64,000 bases of DNA, from contig NZ_CP093302.1 of NCBI RefSeq assembly GCF_024362765.1, positions 2,479,564 through 2,543,563 of the forward strand, written 5' to 3'. Origin of the DNA: Alkalihalobacillus sp. LMS6 (GTDB taxonomy: Bacteria > Bacillota > Bacilli > Bacillales > Bacillaceae_D). The position numbers were made by a program, and so were the translations under genes. Shown piece by piece: positions 9,019-19,358 of this stretch (within the stretch, counting starts at the first letter, position 1; each line of letters starts with the position of its first letter). The notes under the pieces were generated by a model. It saw only the letters and a list, made by a program, of their open reading frames with translations. It was not told the origin of the DNA and searched no databases.

Positions 9019-11661
9019 TTAGGCACTTAATTCTTCAATTCGATCGATGACTTTTTTGCGTTTTAACTCATAGTCTTCTTTTTTGCTTTTTTCTTCTTCA
9101 ACGACATGAGCTGGTGCTTTCGCAACAAAGCCTTCGTTGCCCAATTTTTTCTCGATCCGTTCAACTTCCTTCGTTAACTTATCTTTTTCTTTTTCTAAGC
9201 GAGCAATTTCTGCATCTAAATCAAGTAAACCTGCAAGCGGTAAGAAAATGTCCATTCCTGTTAACGCATGAGACATCGCTTTTTCCGGTGTTTGTAGGTC
9301 TTTTTGAATGATCAATTGACTTGGGTTAGCAAATTTTTCGATATAAAGCGAACCACGCTCTAATCGGGCTTTCATGCCATCATCTGCTGGACGAATAAAC
9401 AGTTCAATTTGCTTGCTCATTGGCACGTTTAATTCTGAACGTGTGTTTCGGATTGATCGGATTAGCGTCTTTAACGTTTCCATATCTTCGACAGCTTCTT
9501 GATCGCTAAAGGAGCAGGTGAACGATGGCCATTCTGCAACCGTAATCGACTCTCCTTGATGCGGCAAGTGCTGCCAAATCTCTTCTGTAATAAACGGCAT
9601 AAATGGATGGAGCATGCGCATCGTATGATCGAGTACATAAGCAAGAACGGAACGAGTCGTAGCTTTTGCTTCTTCATCTTCGCCGTAAAGCGTTAACTTC
9701 GCCATTTCAATGTACCAATCACATACATCGTCCCAAATAAATGAATACAGCGTCCGTCCCGCTTCACCAAATTCATAGCTATCGATTAAGCGGGTCACAG
9801 TCTCCGCTGTCTCACCAAGACGTGTCAGAATCCACTTGTCAGCTATCGTCTTTTCTTTCGTTATGTCAATTTCGTCATAACTTAAGCCTTCCATATTCAT
9901 TAAGGCAAAGCGAGACGCATTCCAAATTTTGTTTCCAAAGTTCCACGTAGATTCGACTTTTTCCCAGTAAAAACGTAAGTCATTGCCTGGCGTGCTTCCG
10001 GTTGCTAAGAAGAAACGAAGGGAATCGGCGCCATATTTTTCAATGACGTCTTGCGGATCAACACCGTTCCCAAGTGATTTACTCATTTTCTTGCCATCCG
10101 CTGCACGAATTAAGCCATGAATCAGCACATCTTTAAACGGTCGTTTATTCGTAAAAGCTTTTCCTTGGAAAATCATCCGTGATACCCAGAAATAAATGAT
10201 GTCATAGCCTGTTACAAGAACGTCGGTTGGATAGTATCGCTTTAAATCTGCTGCGTCTTCATTCGGCCAGCCCATTGTAGAAAATGGCCATAACGCGGAC
10301 GAAAACCATGTATCTAATACATCTTCATCTTGAATCCAATTTTCACTATCTGCTGGCGCTTCTTTTCCTACGTACAGTTCATTGGTTTCTTTGTGATACC
10401 AAGCAGGGATCCGGTGGCCCCACCAAAGCTGTCTTGAAATACACCAGTCGCGAATGTTTTCCATCCAGCGTGTATACGTATGTTCAAAGCGCTCTGGCAC
10501 AAACGTAATTTTGGTTTCTTCATCCTCTTGCATCTTAAGTGACTCTTCCGCAAGAGGCTTCATTTTCACGAACCATTGTGTGGATAAATATGGTTCAACA
10601 ACGGCACCACTTCGTTCAGAATGACCAACTGAATGCAAGTGTTCTTCAATTTCAAATAGGACGCCTGTTTCTTGAAGGTCTTTAACAATTTTTTTACGGC
10701 AGTCAAATCGGTCAAGCCCTTGGTAAATGCCTGCGTGTTCATTCATCGTGCCATCTTCATTCATAACCAAGACGCGAGGAAGATCATGGCGGTTGCCAAT
10801 TTCAAAATCATTCGGGTCATGCGCAGGTGTAATTTTAACAGCGCCCGAACCAAATTCACGATCAACATAGTCGTCTGCAACAATTGGAATTTCTCGCCCG
10901 ACGATAGGAAGTTTAACGCTTTTACCGATTAAGTGGCTATAACGCTCGTCTTTAGGATGTACTGCTACCGCGGTATCACCGAGCATCGTCTCAGGACGAG
11001 TCGTTGCAATTTTAATTGACCCTGTACCATCTACTAACGGGTATTCCATATGGTAAAACGCACCTTGGACGTCTTGGTGAATAACCTCAATATCAGAAAG
11101 CGCCGTTTTTGTTTGTGGATCCCAGTTAATAATATACTCGCCTCGGTAAATAAGCCCTTTTTCATAAAGAGATACGAACACTTCATTGACGGCATCCGAT
11201 AAGCCTGAATCGAGCGTAAATCGTTCTCTTGAATAATCAACGGAAATTCCGACTTTGGCCCACTGCTGACGAATAAATTCCGCATATTCTTCTTTCCATT
11301 CCCATGACTTCTCAAGAAACCCTTCTCGACCTAAATCATGCTTGGAAATTCCTTGTTCCTTTAGTCGAGCCTCTACTTTTGCTTGCGTTGCGATCCCAGC
11401 ATGATCCATCCCTGGTAGCCAAAGTGTATCGTACCCTTGCATACGTTTTGTACGAGCAAGAATATCTTGTAACGTCGCGTCCCACGCATGGCCTAAATGG
11501 AGCTTACCAGTTACGTTTGGCGGAGGAATGACAATTGAATACGGTTCCTTATTCGGATCATCAGTAGGTGTAAAAAAACTGCCTTTCTTCCAATAGTCGT
11601 ACCATTTCTTCTCTGTTTCACTCGGATCATATTTTGTCGGCATTGCATGCTGTTCCGTCAT
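9019..11661 (-). CDS. valS: Valyl-tRNA synthetase
   Basis: 880 aa from the ATG at 11661. The frame is open further upstream, but only this start has a well-spaced AGGAGG; the upstream extension runs back into the leader terminator. Class I synthetase with the HIGH-type motif [19 protein letters not shown] near residue 530, an editing domain (about 200-340), the anticodon-binding domain (about 610-760) and a C-terminal coiled coil (about 815-880). It charges tRNA-Val. Expression is controlled by the T-box leader just upstream. Confidence 0.98.
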   Translation of the reverse strand: MTEQHAMPTKYDPSETEKKWYDYWKKGSFFTPTDDPNKEPYSIVIPPPNVTGKLHLGHAWDATLQDILARTKRMQGYDTLWLPGMDHAGIATQAKVEARLKEQGISKHDLGREGFLEKSWEWKEEYAEFIRQQWAKVGISVDYSRERFTLDSGLSDAVNEVFVSLYEKGLIYRGEYIINWDPQTKTALSDIEVIHQDVQGAFYHMEYPLVDGTGSIKIATTRPETMLGDTAVAVHPKDERYSHLIGKSVKLPIVGREIPIVADDYVDREFGSGAVKITPAHDPNDFEIGNRHDLPRVLVMNEDGTMNEHAGIYQGLDRFDCRKKIVKDLQETGVLFEIEEHLHSVGHSERSGAVVEPYLSTQWFVKMKPLAEESLKMQEDEETKITFVPERFEHTYTRWMENIRDWCISRQLWWGHRIPAWYHKETNELYVGKEAPADSENWIQDEDVLDTWFSSALWPFSTMGWPNEDAADLKRYYPTDVLVTGYDIIYFWVSRMIFQGKAFTNKRPFKDVLIHGLIRAADGKKMSKSLGNGVDPQDVIEKYGADSLRFFLATGSTPGNDLRFYWEKVESTWNFGNKIWNASRFALMNMEGLSYDEIDITKEKTIADKWILTRLGETAETVTRLIDSYEFGEAGRTLYSFIWDDVCDWYIEMAKLTLYGEDEEAKATTRSVLAYVLDHTMRMLHPFMPFITEEIWQHLPHQGESITVAEWPSFTCSFSDQEAVEDMETLKTLIRSIRNTRSELNVPMSKQIELFIRPADDGMKARLERGSLYIEKFANPSQLIIQKDLQTPEKAMSHALTGMDIFLPLAGLLDLDAEIARLEKEKDKLTKEVERIEKKLGNEGFVAKAPAHVVEEEKSKKEDYELKRKKVIDRIEELSA

Positions 11662-11689
11662 TAAACAGTCCTCCTTTTTTAAAATAAAA

Positions 11690-11930
11690 CACAAAAAACC
11701 CTTCCGTCTCAAAGGACGAAGGGATTGTTCGCGGTGCCACCTTTGTTCACAGAACGATCTCTGTGCAACTCAAATCGAATAACGGTTCGGTCCGTTTCTG
11801 TTTACTTCATCGTTCAACAGAAAAGCTTACAGGCGACTTTCAAGAACTTACTTTCTAGAAAGACTTTCAGCCGAGGTCTTTCCTCTCTATAGAAGCAGTT
11901 TCTTTACTCCTCCTGATCATAGCTTGTTTT
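11690..11930 (-). promoter_or_regulatory. T-box leader of valS (tRNA-Val sensing)
   Basis: On the minus strand the conserved T-box core GGTGGCACCGCG sits at 11731-11742. It is followed by a terminator hairpin built from GAAGGG/CCCTTC-type arms and a T6 run (11690-11725). The upstream stem I region carries GAAA-GTC-GCC, and the GTC at 11835-11837 is a plausible valine specifier. The logic is standard: uncharged tRNA-Val pairs with the leader and favours the antiterminator. The specifier was chosen by position, not by a folded model. Confidence 0.93.
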
Positions 11931-11945
11931 ATAGGTTATGTTCGT

Positions 11946-11974
11946 ATTTTATCGTTTGCTTTCACTTTCGTCAA
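11946..11974 (-). promoter_or_regulatory. Sigma-A promoter of the valS leader
   Basis: Minus-strand TTGACG (11969-11974) and TAAAAT (11946-11951) with a 17-nt spacer. It predicts a start near 11938, at the beginning of the T-box leader. Confidence 0.8.
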
Positions 11975-12086
11975 TAACAGCTTTGACTTATTTTCTATAG
12001 TCTATACATCTTCAACTGTTTTTGCAACAGTTTTAGGCGCTGTGCATACACTACAGAAACAATACGATTAAGGAGGAACTGACACG

Positions 12087-12299
12087 ATGGCGAAACGATT
12101 TCAAGGGTTTCCACCCCCATGTCCCCCACCTGGTCCGCCTAAAAAATTTGGTCGCTTTAAGTTCATTTGTTTGCAATGTTTACCGCCGATTTTAGTGTTT
12201 CAGCTCATTCGCACGTTGCTTTTACCAACAGCGGTTGATTTATTCCTTTTAACCCTTATGATCGTCTTTTTTATCTGCTTGTTCTTTGGGATCGTCTAA
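12087..12299 (+). CDS. Small proline-rich membrane protein, unknown function
   Basis: 70 aa on the strand opposite to its neighbours, with a strong RBS (AAGGAGG, about 9 nt before ATG). Residues 9-19 are a Pro/Cys-rich stretch (PPPCPPPGPPKK), and about 28-70 are very hydrophobic, probably two closely spaced membrane segments with a CLQC motif. I do not recognise the family. The good RBS and the following hairpin argue that it is a real gene. Confidence 0.6.
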   Translation: MAKRFQGFPPPCPPPGPPKKFGRFKFICLQCLPPILVFQLIRTLLLPTAVDLFLLTLMIVFFICLFFGIV

Positions 12300-12301
12300 G
12301 A

Positions 12302-12326
12302 CTCATCTTAGGAAAATAAGATGACA
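12302..12326 (+). terminator. Weak hairpin after the small membrane protein gene
   Basis: Inverted repeat CATCTTA / TAAGATG with a 6-nt loop, followed by a mixed CATCATTTT. It lies 3 nt past the plus-strand stop and overlaps the end of the convergent gene at 12308. A T-poor tail makes it weak. Confidence 0.45.
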
Positions 12327-12997
12327 TCATTTTGATCCCTTTCCGTTTCTTTTTCTTCAAGTTGTTGCTTCCATTTTCCAACTAGAAAAAACGTAACAGT
12401 AAAAAAGAGTGCGAGAATAAATGAATTCAACAAGTTTAATTGGATCGTTAGCACACCATCCCACAATCGCATACTTGCAAAAAAGAGTAGAAAAGCAGCA
12501 GCTTGTAGAAGAATACCTGACATCTTCCACATAAAGGTCTTTTCTTTTTGACTACTTTTGTCAAATACATAGACACCTAATAAACCAAATCCTGCTAGCA
12601 ATAAGATTGGCAGAAATGAAAAGGACGCTGCTTGGATATTCGGCTCAAATAATCCTACTGTTTGAATAATAAGCTGTAAGACAAAATAGATAACGAAAAG
12701 AAAAACTCCGCCTCTCAGCAATAATGCTGTTTTTAACGCTGTTGACATTTGAGGAAGTCCCTTTGTTCGCTTCTCACAATACGTATAAATATTTTTTTGA
12801 TTAAGAGCTAATTCAAGATTATGTTTTTCAGCATAGATCCATTCATCTAACACTTGATGTAGCAGTTGGTATCGCTTCCGTTTCGAAAAGCTTGCGGCTT
12901 CCATATAGTGGACGACCTCTTCAAAAAGCACTTTTTTTTCAGCGCTAAGCTTACTCTTTTTTTCTTCAAGCTTTTCATAAGGTATTCCTTGTTTCAT
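12308..12997 (-). CDS. Multi-pass membrane protein of unknown function
   Basis: 229 aa. The N-terminal 85 residues are soluble, helical and charged, followed by four or five membrane segments (about 90-112, 122-142, 155-175, 185-207) and an acidic tail. The layout, a helical DUF1129-like cytosolic head on a membrane bundle, is seen in small Firmicutes membrane proteins, but I cannot assign a function. It lies between the valS and ysxE units and looks like a single-gene unit. Confidence 0.7.
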   Translation of the reverse strand: MKQGIPYEKLEEKKSKLSAEKKVLFEEVVHYMEAASFSKRKRYQLLHQVLDEWIYAEKHNLELALNQKNIYTYCEKRTKGLPQMSTALKTALLLRGGVFLFVIYFVLQLIIQTVGLFEPNIQAASFSFLPILLLAGFGLLGVYVFDKSSQKEKTFMWKMSGILLQAAAFLLFFASMRLWDGVLTIQLNLLNSFILALFFTVTFFLVGKWKQQLEEKETERDQNDVILFS

Positions 12998-13114
12998 CCC
13001 TTACACCTACTCCCTCACGTCTGCTGTTACTTTAAGCATACCCGCATCGTCCTAAACTACGCATTCTTCTATCTATTTAATGCCATTTTTTTCTTTTTTT
13101 CAAGTGTAAAATCA

Positions 13115-13151
13115 TAAAAAAGCAAGCATCAGCTTAGGACTGATTACTTGC
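13115..13151 (-). terminator. Terminator after ysxE
   Basis: On the minus strand GCAAGTAATCAG and CTGATGCTTGC form a stem with a 7-nt loop, followed by TTTTTTAT. The stem includes the ysxE stop region, a common compact arrangement. Confidence 0.8.
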
Positions 13152-14138
13152 CTGTTCTTCATCTTGCGGCACAATTTTCGGAACAAAACGCTGAACTTTA
13201 CGTAGCGCATAAATGCGCTTCTCAAGTTTTTGCGTTAATTCAAGCTCGTTCCCACCTTGACGATAATTCATCATCGTATAGTAAATCGGTTCAGGAAACA
13301 AAAGATAAGCACTCACTAGATACTTTTCTGCGTTAATTAATGGTAAGTGTTGTTCATACCGTGCAAACCAGCGCAGCACTTCATCTTCATCCCATAGGGA
13401 ATGCGGAAAGCCGTGACGACACAATGTCGCTAAATCTCTTGCAGGCGTATCCAAACTTGCCCGTTCAAAGTTTATAAATAAATGTTGTCCATTCGTCGCA
13501 TGCAAAAAGTGGCTCCTCGATAAGCGACCATGGGTTAAGACACTGCGATAAGATCCTTTGTCAACAGTAGTCTTGTACCACTTCTCCAAGTGAGTCGTTG
13601 CTTCATCAGCTAACTGTTCAAACATTTTAAAATGAGTCAGAAACGACAGTTCAAATGGAGATAAATAAGGTTTCATTTCAGCTTCATCTGCAAATCGAGC
13701 TAATTCAAGAGAATGCATCTCCCACCTTGATAGTAATCGTTCACAAGATTGATCAATGACTTCTTTCGTTGCGGTTTGAGATTTTACCGTCATTCGATGA
13801 ATCGTCCCAATTGAATCTGCCATCACTTCTTCAACAGACTGTCTTCCTTGATAATCTTGCGTTTCAATCCACGGCATTAAATAATAGGATTTCCCAGAAA
13901 TAAATAAGGAATGTTCCCCAAATTTTGTTGGCACGATGGGAACAAATGACTGATATTTAAGTCGCGCCAGTTTTCTAACAGCATGAATACACTCTTCTGC
14001 CTGTACAGGATCCATACTCGACTCTTTTAAAGCAAAGACCCCTTGCTCCGTCTCCACTCGATAAATCTTGCCTTTTTGTTCAATGGCAGTTGGCATTAAA
14101 TCATAATAATAGAGTAATGCTTCTATAAACGCATTCAT
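13134..14138 (-). CDS. ysxE: Spore coat protein YsxE (CotS-like kinase fold)
   Basis: 334 aa. Resembles the aminoglycoside-phosphotransferase/CotS fold. The N-lobe has YRVETEQGVFALKES with the usual Lys, the hinge is YYLMPWIE, and the C-lobe has a catalytic-loop-like THGRLSRSHFLH and FINFERASLDTPARDLA. Typical loops read HGDL.. or HGD.., so the catalytic Asp is replaced here and activity is doubtful. YsxE is a SpoVID-dependent spore coat protein in B. subtilis. The start codon overlaps the stop of the upstream gene by 4 nt (ATGA). Confidence 0.85.
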   Translation of the reverse strand: MNAFIEALLYYYDLMPTAIEQKGKIYRVETEQGVFALKESSMDPVQAEECIHAVRKLARLKYQSFVPIVPTKFGEHSLFISGKSYYLMPWIETQDYQGRQSVEEVMADSIGTIHRMTVKSQTATKEVIDQSCERLLSRWEMHSLELARFADEAEMKPYLSPFELSFLTHFKMFEQLADEATTHLEKWYKTTVDKGSYRSVLTHGRLSRSHFLHATNGQHLFINFERASLDTPARDLATLCRHGFPHSLWDEDEVLRWFARYEQHLPLINAEKYLVSAYLLFPEPIYYTMMNYRQGGNELELTQKLEKRIYALRKVQRFVPKIVPQDEEQASNQS

Positions 14139-15013
14139 TTCTTCACCTTCTTTGAATCAAGCCATTTTGCTAGTGTTGAAGCAAAAGACTGAGTCCGATC
14201 CCACTCTTCTTTCAAATGAGCAATGACCTCGCTTACTTCTGCTTCATTCATCGTCTCCGATACCTGGTTTAGTCTCTTTAACTCATCTGGAAGTAATACC
14301 GTCGCCATAATGGCTTTTCGTTCGTAAGCAGTAAGTTGTGCTTTTTGGTCAACTGCGTCTAATAGAGCCTCAAGGGACTGTTCTCCTTCATTTAAATACC
14401 ATTCTTTTAGAAAAGCATTCAAGGAATCATAGCCGTATTCGGGCTTTTCCGTACCCCCTTCAACAACAAACAGTGATCCATAGATTCCCCCTCTAAGATT
14501 GCTTATATTCGCCATTTTAGGAACCTCGATTTCGTCAGCTCGCAAGACCTTTTTTGCTTGATTTAAGCGACGATTGGCTTCTTGAAGAAACGTATAAAAA
14601 AACAACTTTTGCTGCCGATTGGCTTGTTCTAAAAATGGATACTCCTGTTCAATGTTTCCCGATAACGGTTTAACGGTTCGATCTTCCCGCCCATTTATGA
14701 TCATTACGCCCACTAGTTCTCCCCAATGTGCTTCGCTTCCTTTTTCTCTCTCATTTGAGCGGATCACATCATGTACACTAATATAAGCATCTCCCTCTTG
14801 AATATAAGCAGAGCCTTTTTTTGTTCGCAACATACGATTCATAATCATATAAGGCGCGACACTACAGTGGTCACGCCATGCTATATGCCATTTCAAACAG
14901 TCCTCATCTTTCCAGTAGCAAAGCTGTTTTACCCCTTTATCCGTCTCAAGCTGGTTTCCCTCGATAGAAGATGCTTCCTTAAACCCGTACTCATTTTTTA
15001 AGCGCTCAATCAT
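14135..15013 (-). CDS. Second CotS/YutH-like spore-coat-associated protein (probable)
   Basis: 292 aa. The N-terminus (MIERLKNEYGF) and the N-lobe strand pattern (TDKGVKQLCYWKDEDCLKWH) resemble the degenerate kinase fold of YutH/CotS spore coat proteins. No catalytic loop is evident. The C-terminal 130 residues are helical and charged. It lies 7 nt from spoVID and overlaps ysxE by 4 nt, so translational coupling and a role in coat assembly are likely. In B. subtilis spoVID is followed directly by ysxE, so this gene is extra. Assignment rests mainly on context. Confidence 0.6.
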   Translation of the reverse strand: MIERLKNEYGFKEASSIEGNQLETDKGVKQLCYWKDEDCLKWHIAWRDHCSVAPYMIMNRMLRTKKGSAYIQEGDAYISVHDVIRSNEREKGSEAHWGELVGVMIINGREDRTVKPLSGNIEQEYPFLEQANRQQKLFFYTFLQEANRRLNQAKKVLRADEIEVPKMANISNLRGGIYGSLFVVEGGTEKPEYGYDSLNAFLKEWYLNEGEQSLEALLDAVDQKAQLTAYERKAIMATVLLPDELKRLNQVSETMNEAEVSEVIAHLKEEWDRTQSFASTLAKWLDSKKVKK

Positions 15014-15020
15014 AGGTCAC

Positions 15021-16145
15021 CTACTTACTCTTCGAAGGTATATAGATAATTTGCCCCTCTTCAACTTTTTCACTATCTAAGTTGTTGTATCGCGTAAGTT
15101 GGCTAGTGGAAAGTTCGTAGCGATCGGCAATGACTTGAAGCGTTTCTTCTTCTTGGATAATACACATTTTCCATCTTGAAAACTGCTCGTCTTCGTTTCG
15201 AAGCATACTCGTTAAGTAAGAAGCACTATCTCTTTCTTTTTTGACAGCTTCTTGTACCTCCTCTTCAATATCCACTTCTTCAGGCTCATAGCTTTCATGG
15301 ACATCCATTTGCTCTGTTTCTGTTACATATCGATAAGCCGGAGCTTCTTCCACATCTTGATTTGAGTATGTGGTAGGATCTGATTGAGCTTTCACTTGAT
15401 GATCTTCTTCCTGCCAGTCTGATTGCTGAAATGTCTCAATTATATCTTGCTCCATTGAACGATTGCGTTCATATGAAGGCGCCTCTTCTTTTGGCTCATA
15501 AGCGACTTGCACCTCTTCAGCCTCTTCTTCAGGCTCTTCTTGGTGAGACTTATACGCTTCAAATTGGAATGCAGTGCTTTCTTCTTGCGCTTCTTCTTCC
15601 TGCACGACCGTTTCAATGTCTTCTTCTGTTTCTTCATAATCATACTCTGCATCAATCAATTCAATTTCACGCTGTTGCTCGTCTGACTTTACGCCACTAA
15701 TTGAAACATCAGCAGTAAGCTGAATACAACTTTTTTCTGGTAAATCGTAATCAAAACTAGACACTTCTACATAAATATCATCTACATGCTGAATGCGAGT
15801 CATTGGAATTGTGATGTCAATTGGAAACACATGCTCAATTTGTCCAGTGCCTGTTTCTGTCTCTTTTTGAATATCACCAGAGTTACGGAAATCACTAAGA
15901 GCTGTAAATGAAGAATCTTCATCTTCATCCATCTCTTCCTCATCCATCTGTCTGTTTTCTTCCATCATTTTGTACTCACCAACAAAACGAAGGCCACCTT
16001 GAATCGTGACGTGATCATCCATTTGCATGACAGAAATTTCAGGTGTGAGGGACATCCCAATAATTTCATCAATTTGTTGTCCTTTATTAAGCCAAACAGA
16101 GTCTTCAATTGAAAACGTTAATGCTGACGACTGTTCTTGAGACAA
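15021..16145 (-). CDS. spoVID: Spore morphogenetic protein SpoVID (LysM)
   Basis: 374 aa. N-terminal beta-rich SPOCS-like domain (about 1-165), a very acidic low-complexity middle (about 170-320, many Glu/Gln), and a C-terminal LysM domain (about 328-372, from CIIQEEETLQVIADRY to IIYIPS). SpoVID directs coat encasement of the forespore, and LysM probably holds lipid II or cortex glycan. Start codon is TTG with a strong AAGGAGG 7 nt upstream. A sigma-E-like -10 (CATATTCA near 16215) may drive the spoVID cluster, but this is only a visual match. Confidence 0.92.
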   Translation of the reverse strand: MSQEQSSALTFSIEDSVWLNKGQQIDEIIGMSLTPEISVMQMDDHVTIQGGLRFVGEYKMMEENRQMDEEEMDEDEDSSFTALSDFRNSGDIQKETETGTGQIEHVFPIDITIPMTRIQHVDDIYVEVSSFDYDLPEKSCIQLTADVSISGVKSDEQQREIELIDAEYDYEETEEDIETVVQEEEAQEESTAFQFEAYKSHQEEPEEEAEEVQVAYEPKEEAPSYERNRSMEQDIIETFQQSDWQEEDHQVKAQSDPTTYSNQDVEEAPAYRYVTETEQMDVHESYEPEEVDIEEEVQEAVKKERDSASYLTSMLRNEDEQFSRWKMCIIQEEETLQVIADRYELSTSQLTRYNNLDSEKVEEGQIIYIPSKSK

Positions 16146-16270
16146 TTTAATTCCTCCTTTTTCACCGTGATCCGTTGTACACGTACACTATTACGTCTAT
16201 GTGCACGCGACGATGAATATGCTACCTTTCTCATTCGTTATGAAATTGACAGAACGATAAACATGTAGTC

Positions 16271-16311
16271 AAAAAAAATCTTCCTGAATGATCGTTTCAT
16301 TCAAGAAGATT
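16271..16311 (-). terminator. Terminator of the hemCDBL operon
   Basis: On the minus strand AATCTTCTTGAATG and CATTCAGGAAGATT form a near-perfect 14-bp stem with a 7-nt loop, followed by T7. It is 20 nt past the hemL stop. Confidence 0.9.
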
Positions 16312-16330
16312 TCTTCCGTGTGCATTCTAT

Positions 16331-17623
16331 TTATTTCGATGCAAGGGACGCAAACACTCGATTGGCAGCAGCAATCGTTTCTTCAATATCTTCATCAGAG
16401 TGCGTCGTGGAAAGGAACAACCCTTCAAATTGTGAAGGCGCAATCGAAATTCCTTCTGCAAGCATGCCTCTGAAATAGTTTGCAAATAAATCTAAGTCTG
16501 ATGTTTTTGCTTGCTCAAAATTGGTTACTTTCTCATTCGTAAAGAACAAACCAATCATTGAACCGGCACGATTTATCGTATGAGGAATGCCGTGAGCTGA
16601 TGCTGCTTCTGCAAGCCCTTGTTCTAGACGTTCCCCTTGTCGACGGAACGTATCGTAATCCTCTCTTGTCAGCTGCGACAACGTATAGTACCCTGCTGTC
16701 ATAGCTAACGGGTTCCCAGAAAGGGTTCCAGCTTGATAAATTGGACCACTTGGCGCAATTTGTTCCATTATTTCACGTTTCCCACCAAAGGCACCAACAG
16801 GAAGTCCTCCGCCAATCACTTTGCCAAGACACGTTAAGTCAGGTGTCACCCCTAATTCGCCTTGCGCACACTCAAAGCCTACGCGGAAACCAGTCATCAC
16901 TTCATCAAAAATAAGCACAGTGCCGTTGGCGGTTGTCCATTCTCTAAGCGACTCTAAAAATCCAGGTTCAGGAGGCACAACACCCATATTACCAGCAACA
17001 GGTTCAATAATAACAGCGGCTAAATCATCTCCATAGTGATCAAATACATACTTCACACTATCCAAGTCATTGTAATGAACCGTTAACGTATTTTTTGCAA
17101 CAGATTCTGGCACTCCTGGACTATCAGGTAGACCTAAAGTCGCAACACCGGACCCTGCTTTAATTAGTAAAGAGTCGCCGTGTCCATGGTAGCAGCCAAC
17201 AAACTTCAAGATTTTATTGCGTCCTGTATAGCCTCTAGCTAAACGTAAGGCGCTCATTGTTGCTTCCGTACCAGAGTTCACCATTCGCACGACTTCAATT
17301 GAAGGGACACGCTCAATAACCAATTCAGCAAGCTTTGTTTCCAATTCATGAGGCGCTCCAAAACTCGTACCAAGCTCTGTTGCTTTTTTTAATTCTTCTA
17401 CAACCATATCATCCGCATGACCGCGAATTAATGGTCCCCATGATAGAACATAATCAATGTACTGGTTATCATCTAAATCCGTTATTTTTGATCCTTTTCC
17501 TTGTTTCATATAAACCGGGTTCATATTAACCGATTTAAATGCACGCACTGGACTATTTACTCCACCTGGCATAAGCGGTTTTGCTTGTTCAAACGCTTGC
17601 TTTGATTTTTCATAGTTGGCCAT
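16331..17623 (-). CDS. hemL: Glutamate-1-semialdehyde 2,1-aminomutase
   Basis: 430 aa from the ATG at 17623. An in-frame ATG at 17632 is only 1-2 nt from the GGGGGG Shine-Dalgarno, so the second ATG is preferred. PLP-dependent fold with the active-site Lys in [16 protein letters not shown] and the conserved [20 protein letters not shown] and FDEVMTGFR motifs. It converts glutamate-1-semialdehyde to 5-aminolevulinate (C5 pathway). Last gene of the hemC-D-B-L unit, 15 nt after hemB. Confidence 0.97.
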   Translation of the reverse strand: MANYEKSKQAFEQAKPLMPGGVNSPVRAFKSVNMNPVYMKQGKGSKITDLDDNQYIDYVLSWGPLIRGHADDMVVEELKKATELGTSFGAPHELETKLAELVIERVPSIEVVRMVNSGTEATMSALRLARGYTGRNKILKFVGCYHGHGDSLLIKAGSGVATLGLPDSPGVPESVAKNTLTVHYNDLDSVKYVFDHYGDDLAAVIIEPVAGNMGVVPPEPGFLESLREWTTANGTVLIFDEVMTGFRVGFECAQGELGVTPDLTCLGKVIGGGLPVGAFGGKREIMEQIAPSGPIYQAGTLSGNPLAMTAGYYTLSQLTREDYDTFRRQGERLEQGLAEAASAHGIPHTINRAGSMIGLFFTNEKVTNFEQAKTSDLDLFANYFRGMLAEGISIAPSQFEGLFLSTTHSDEDIEETIAAANRVFASLASK

Positions 17624-17638
17624 TGTTTCCATTCCCCC

Positions 17639-18619
17639 CTAATTCTTCTCTTGTAACCATTTAACAGCATCTTTTGCAAAATACGTTAAAATGAGTGAAG
17701 CACCCGCTCGCTTCATGCTTAATAACTTTTCAAGTACGATCGCTTTTTCGTTTACCCAGCCATTTTGTGCAGCTGCTTTCACCATGGCATACTCACCACT
17801 AACGTTGTAAGCGACAATTGGCACATTTGTCCGTTCTTTCACATCTCGAACAATATCCAAATAAGACAGTGCCGGTTTAACAATTAAAAAATCTGCTCCT
17901 TCTTCAAGGTCAGATGCGGCTTCTCGTAATGCTTCTTCACGATTAGCAGGATCCATTTGATACGTTTTTCGATCACCAAATGCTGGTGCGCTATTCGCAG
18001 CATCACGGAATGGTCCGTAAAAAGCAGACGCATATTTCACGGCATAAGACATGATCGGTATATCAACATATCCCGCTTCATCTAAGCCTTTTCGAATCGC
18101 TGCCACAAAGCCATCCATCATATTTGAAGGGGCAATAATATCAGCCCCTGCTTCAGCTTGAGAAACAGCGGTCTGAACTAAAAGCTCAAGACTCTCATCA
18201 TTCACAACATCTCCATCGCGGATAATGCCACAATGACCGTGATCAGTAAACTCGCATAAACATGTATCTGCAATCACTAACATGTCTGGAAAAACTTCTT
18301 TTATTTGTTTAGTGGCTCGTTGAATGACACCATGACTAGCAAATGCCTCTGAACCAATTTCGTCTTTATGATGCGGCAAACCGAATAGGATAATGGCATG
18401 AATGCCTAGCTTTTGTACTTCTTCAACTTCTTCATTTAAACGATCTAATGAATATTGGTAGACGCCTGGCATGGACGAGACTTCGTTTTTTTGATTCTCC
18501 TCTTCTGTAACGAATAAAGGGTAAATAAAATCATTAGCAGATAGTGTCGTTTCTCGAACCATCGCCCGCATTCCACTCGTTTTGCGTAATCGTCTGTGAC
18601 GATTAAATGTTGTGTTCAT
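17639..18619 (-). CDS. hemB: Porphobilinogen synthase (ALA dehydratase)
   Basis: 326 aa. The active-site zinc cysteines lie in [14 protein letters not shown], and the two Schiff-base lysines lie in [15 protein letters not shown] and [12 protein letters not shown]. It joins two 5-aminolevulinate molecules into porphobilinogen. The Cys-rich site indicates the zinc-dependent type. The start overlaps the hemD end by 17 nt. Confidence 0.98.
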   Translation of the reverse strand: MNTTFNRHRRLRKTSGMRAMVRETTLSANDFIYPLFVTEEENQKNEVSSMPGVYQYSLDRLNEEVEEVQKLGIHAIILFGLPHHKDEIGSEAFASHGVIQRATKQIKEVFPDMLVIADTCLCEFTDHGHCGIIRDGDVVNDESLELLVQTAVSQAEAGADIIAPSNMMDGFVAAIRKGLDEAGYVDIPIMSYAVKYASAFYGPFRDAANSAPAFGDRKTYQMDPANREEALREAASDLEEGADFLIVKPALSYLDIVRDVKERTNVPIVAYNVSGEYAMVKAAAQNGWVNEKAIVLEKLLSMKRAGASLILTYFAKDAVKWLQEKN

Positions 18620-19358
18620 CCGTTTGTTCCTCCTTCATCATAATCGCATGAAATAATCCCTCAGCTGAATAAGACTGAGCGGTTATCGTTGGTGTTAACC
18701 TTAGCTGGTCAGCTCTACTCCTTGTTTTTGGACCGATACAGGCAAATGTTTTATATGATAAAGGGCACTTCTGTAGCACATCATGAAAATGCGTCGCCGT
18801 CGAAGCACTCGTTAATGTGACATAATCAAATGTAACATTCGGAAGACGAGCGGCTTGTTCATAGACATCATTAGGCATGACGGTATCGTATGTAACAAGT
18901 TCGTCTACATCTATATTGGCAGCAGTTAGCGTTTTTATCAGAACTTGTCCCGCTAGTTGACCTTTTACCACTAACACGCTATCACGTTGCGTAATATGGT
19001 CTAATAAGGTTTGCGCTAACGATTCCGCTATTTGTACATTGGGAATCACCGCTACATTTTGGTGAAAGCACTCAAGGACCTTCGCTGTCTTTTTTCCAAC
19101 AGCCGCAATCTTCCCTTGAATCGGACCATCTTTATAATTAGAAAAAAATGAACGAACCCCGTTCGCACTTGTAAACACAAGCCAATCATATTCAGCAATA
19201 TGTGAATAGATTTCTTCTGACGATTCACGATACACAATGTTGATTAACGGTAAATAATGAGGGGTACCTCCTGCTTCCGTAATTCTTTTCGCAAGCAGCT
19301 TTGCATCTTCTTTTTCCCGTGTAAGCAAAATATGTTTATTTTGCAACCGTTGCATCAC
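18603..19358 (-). CDS. hemD: Uroporphyrinogen-III synthase
   Basis: 251 aa. Weakly conserved family recognised by [16 protein letters not shown] near the start, [15 protein letters not shown] near 72, [15 protein letters not shown] near 158 and [12 protein letters not shown] near 200. It closes and inverts ring D of hydroxymethylbilane. It overlaps hemC by 4 nt and hemB by 17 nt, so expression is coupled. Confidence 0.96.
   Translation of the reverse strand: MMQRLQNKHILLTREKEDAKLLAKRITEAGGTPHYLPLINIVYRESSEEIYSHIAEYDWLVFTSANGVRSFFSNYKDGPIQGKIAAVGKKTAKVLECFHQNVAVIPNVQIAESLAQTLLDHITQRDSVLVVKGQLAGQVLIKTLTAANIDVDELVTYDTVMPNDVYEQAARLPNVTFDYVTLTSASTATHFHDVLQKCPLSYKTFACIGPKTRSRADQLRLTPTITAQSYSAEGLFHAIMMKEEQTDEHNI

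Noticed and set aside
11662-11712. Longer ValS start at 11712
   Set aside because: The extension lies in the T-box terminator region and has no RBS; the ATG at 11661 has AGGAGG.
15440-15655. Lysine-rich 71-codon frame within spoVID
   Set aside because: It is an out-of-frame shadow of the acidic Glu/Gln low-complexity part of SpoVID, with no RBS.
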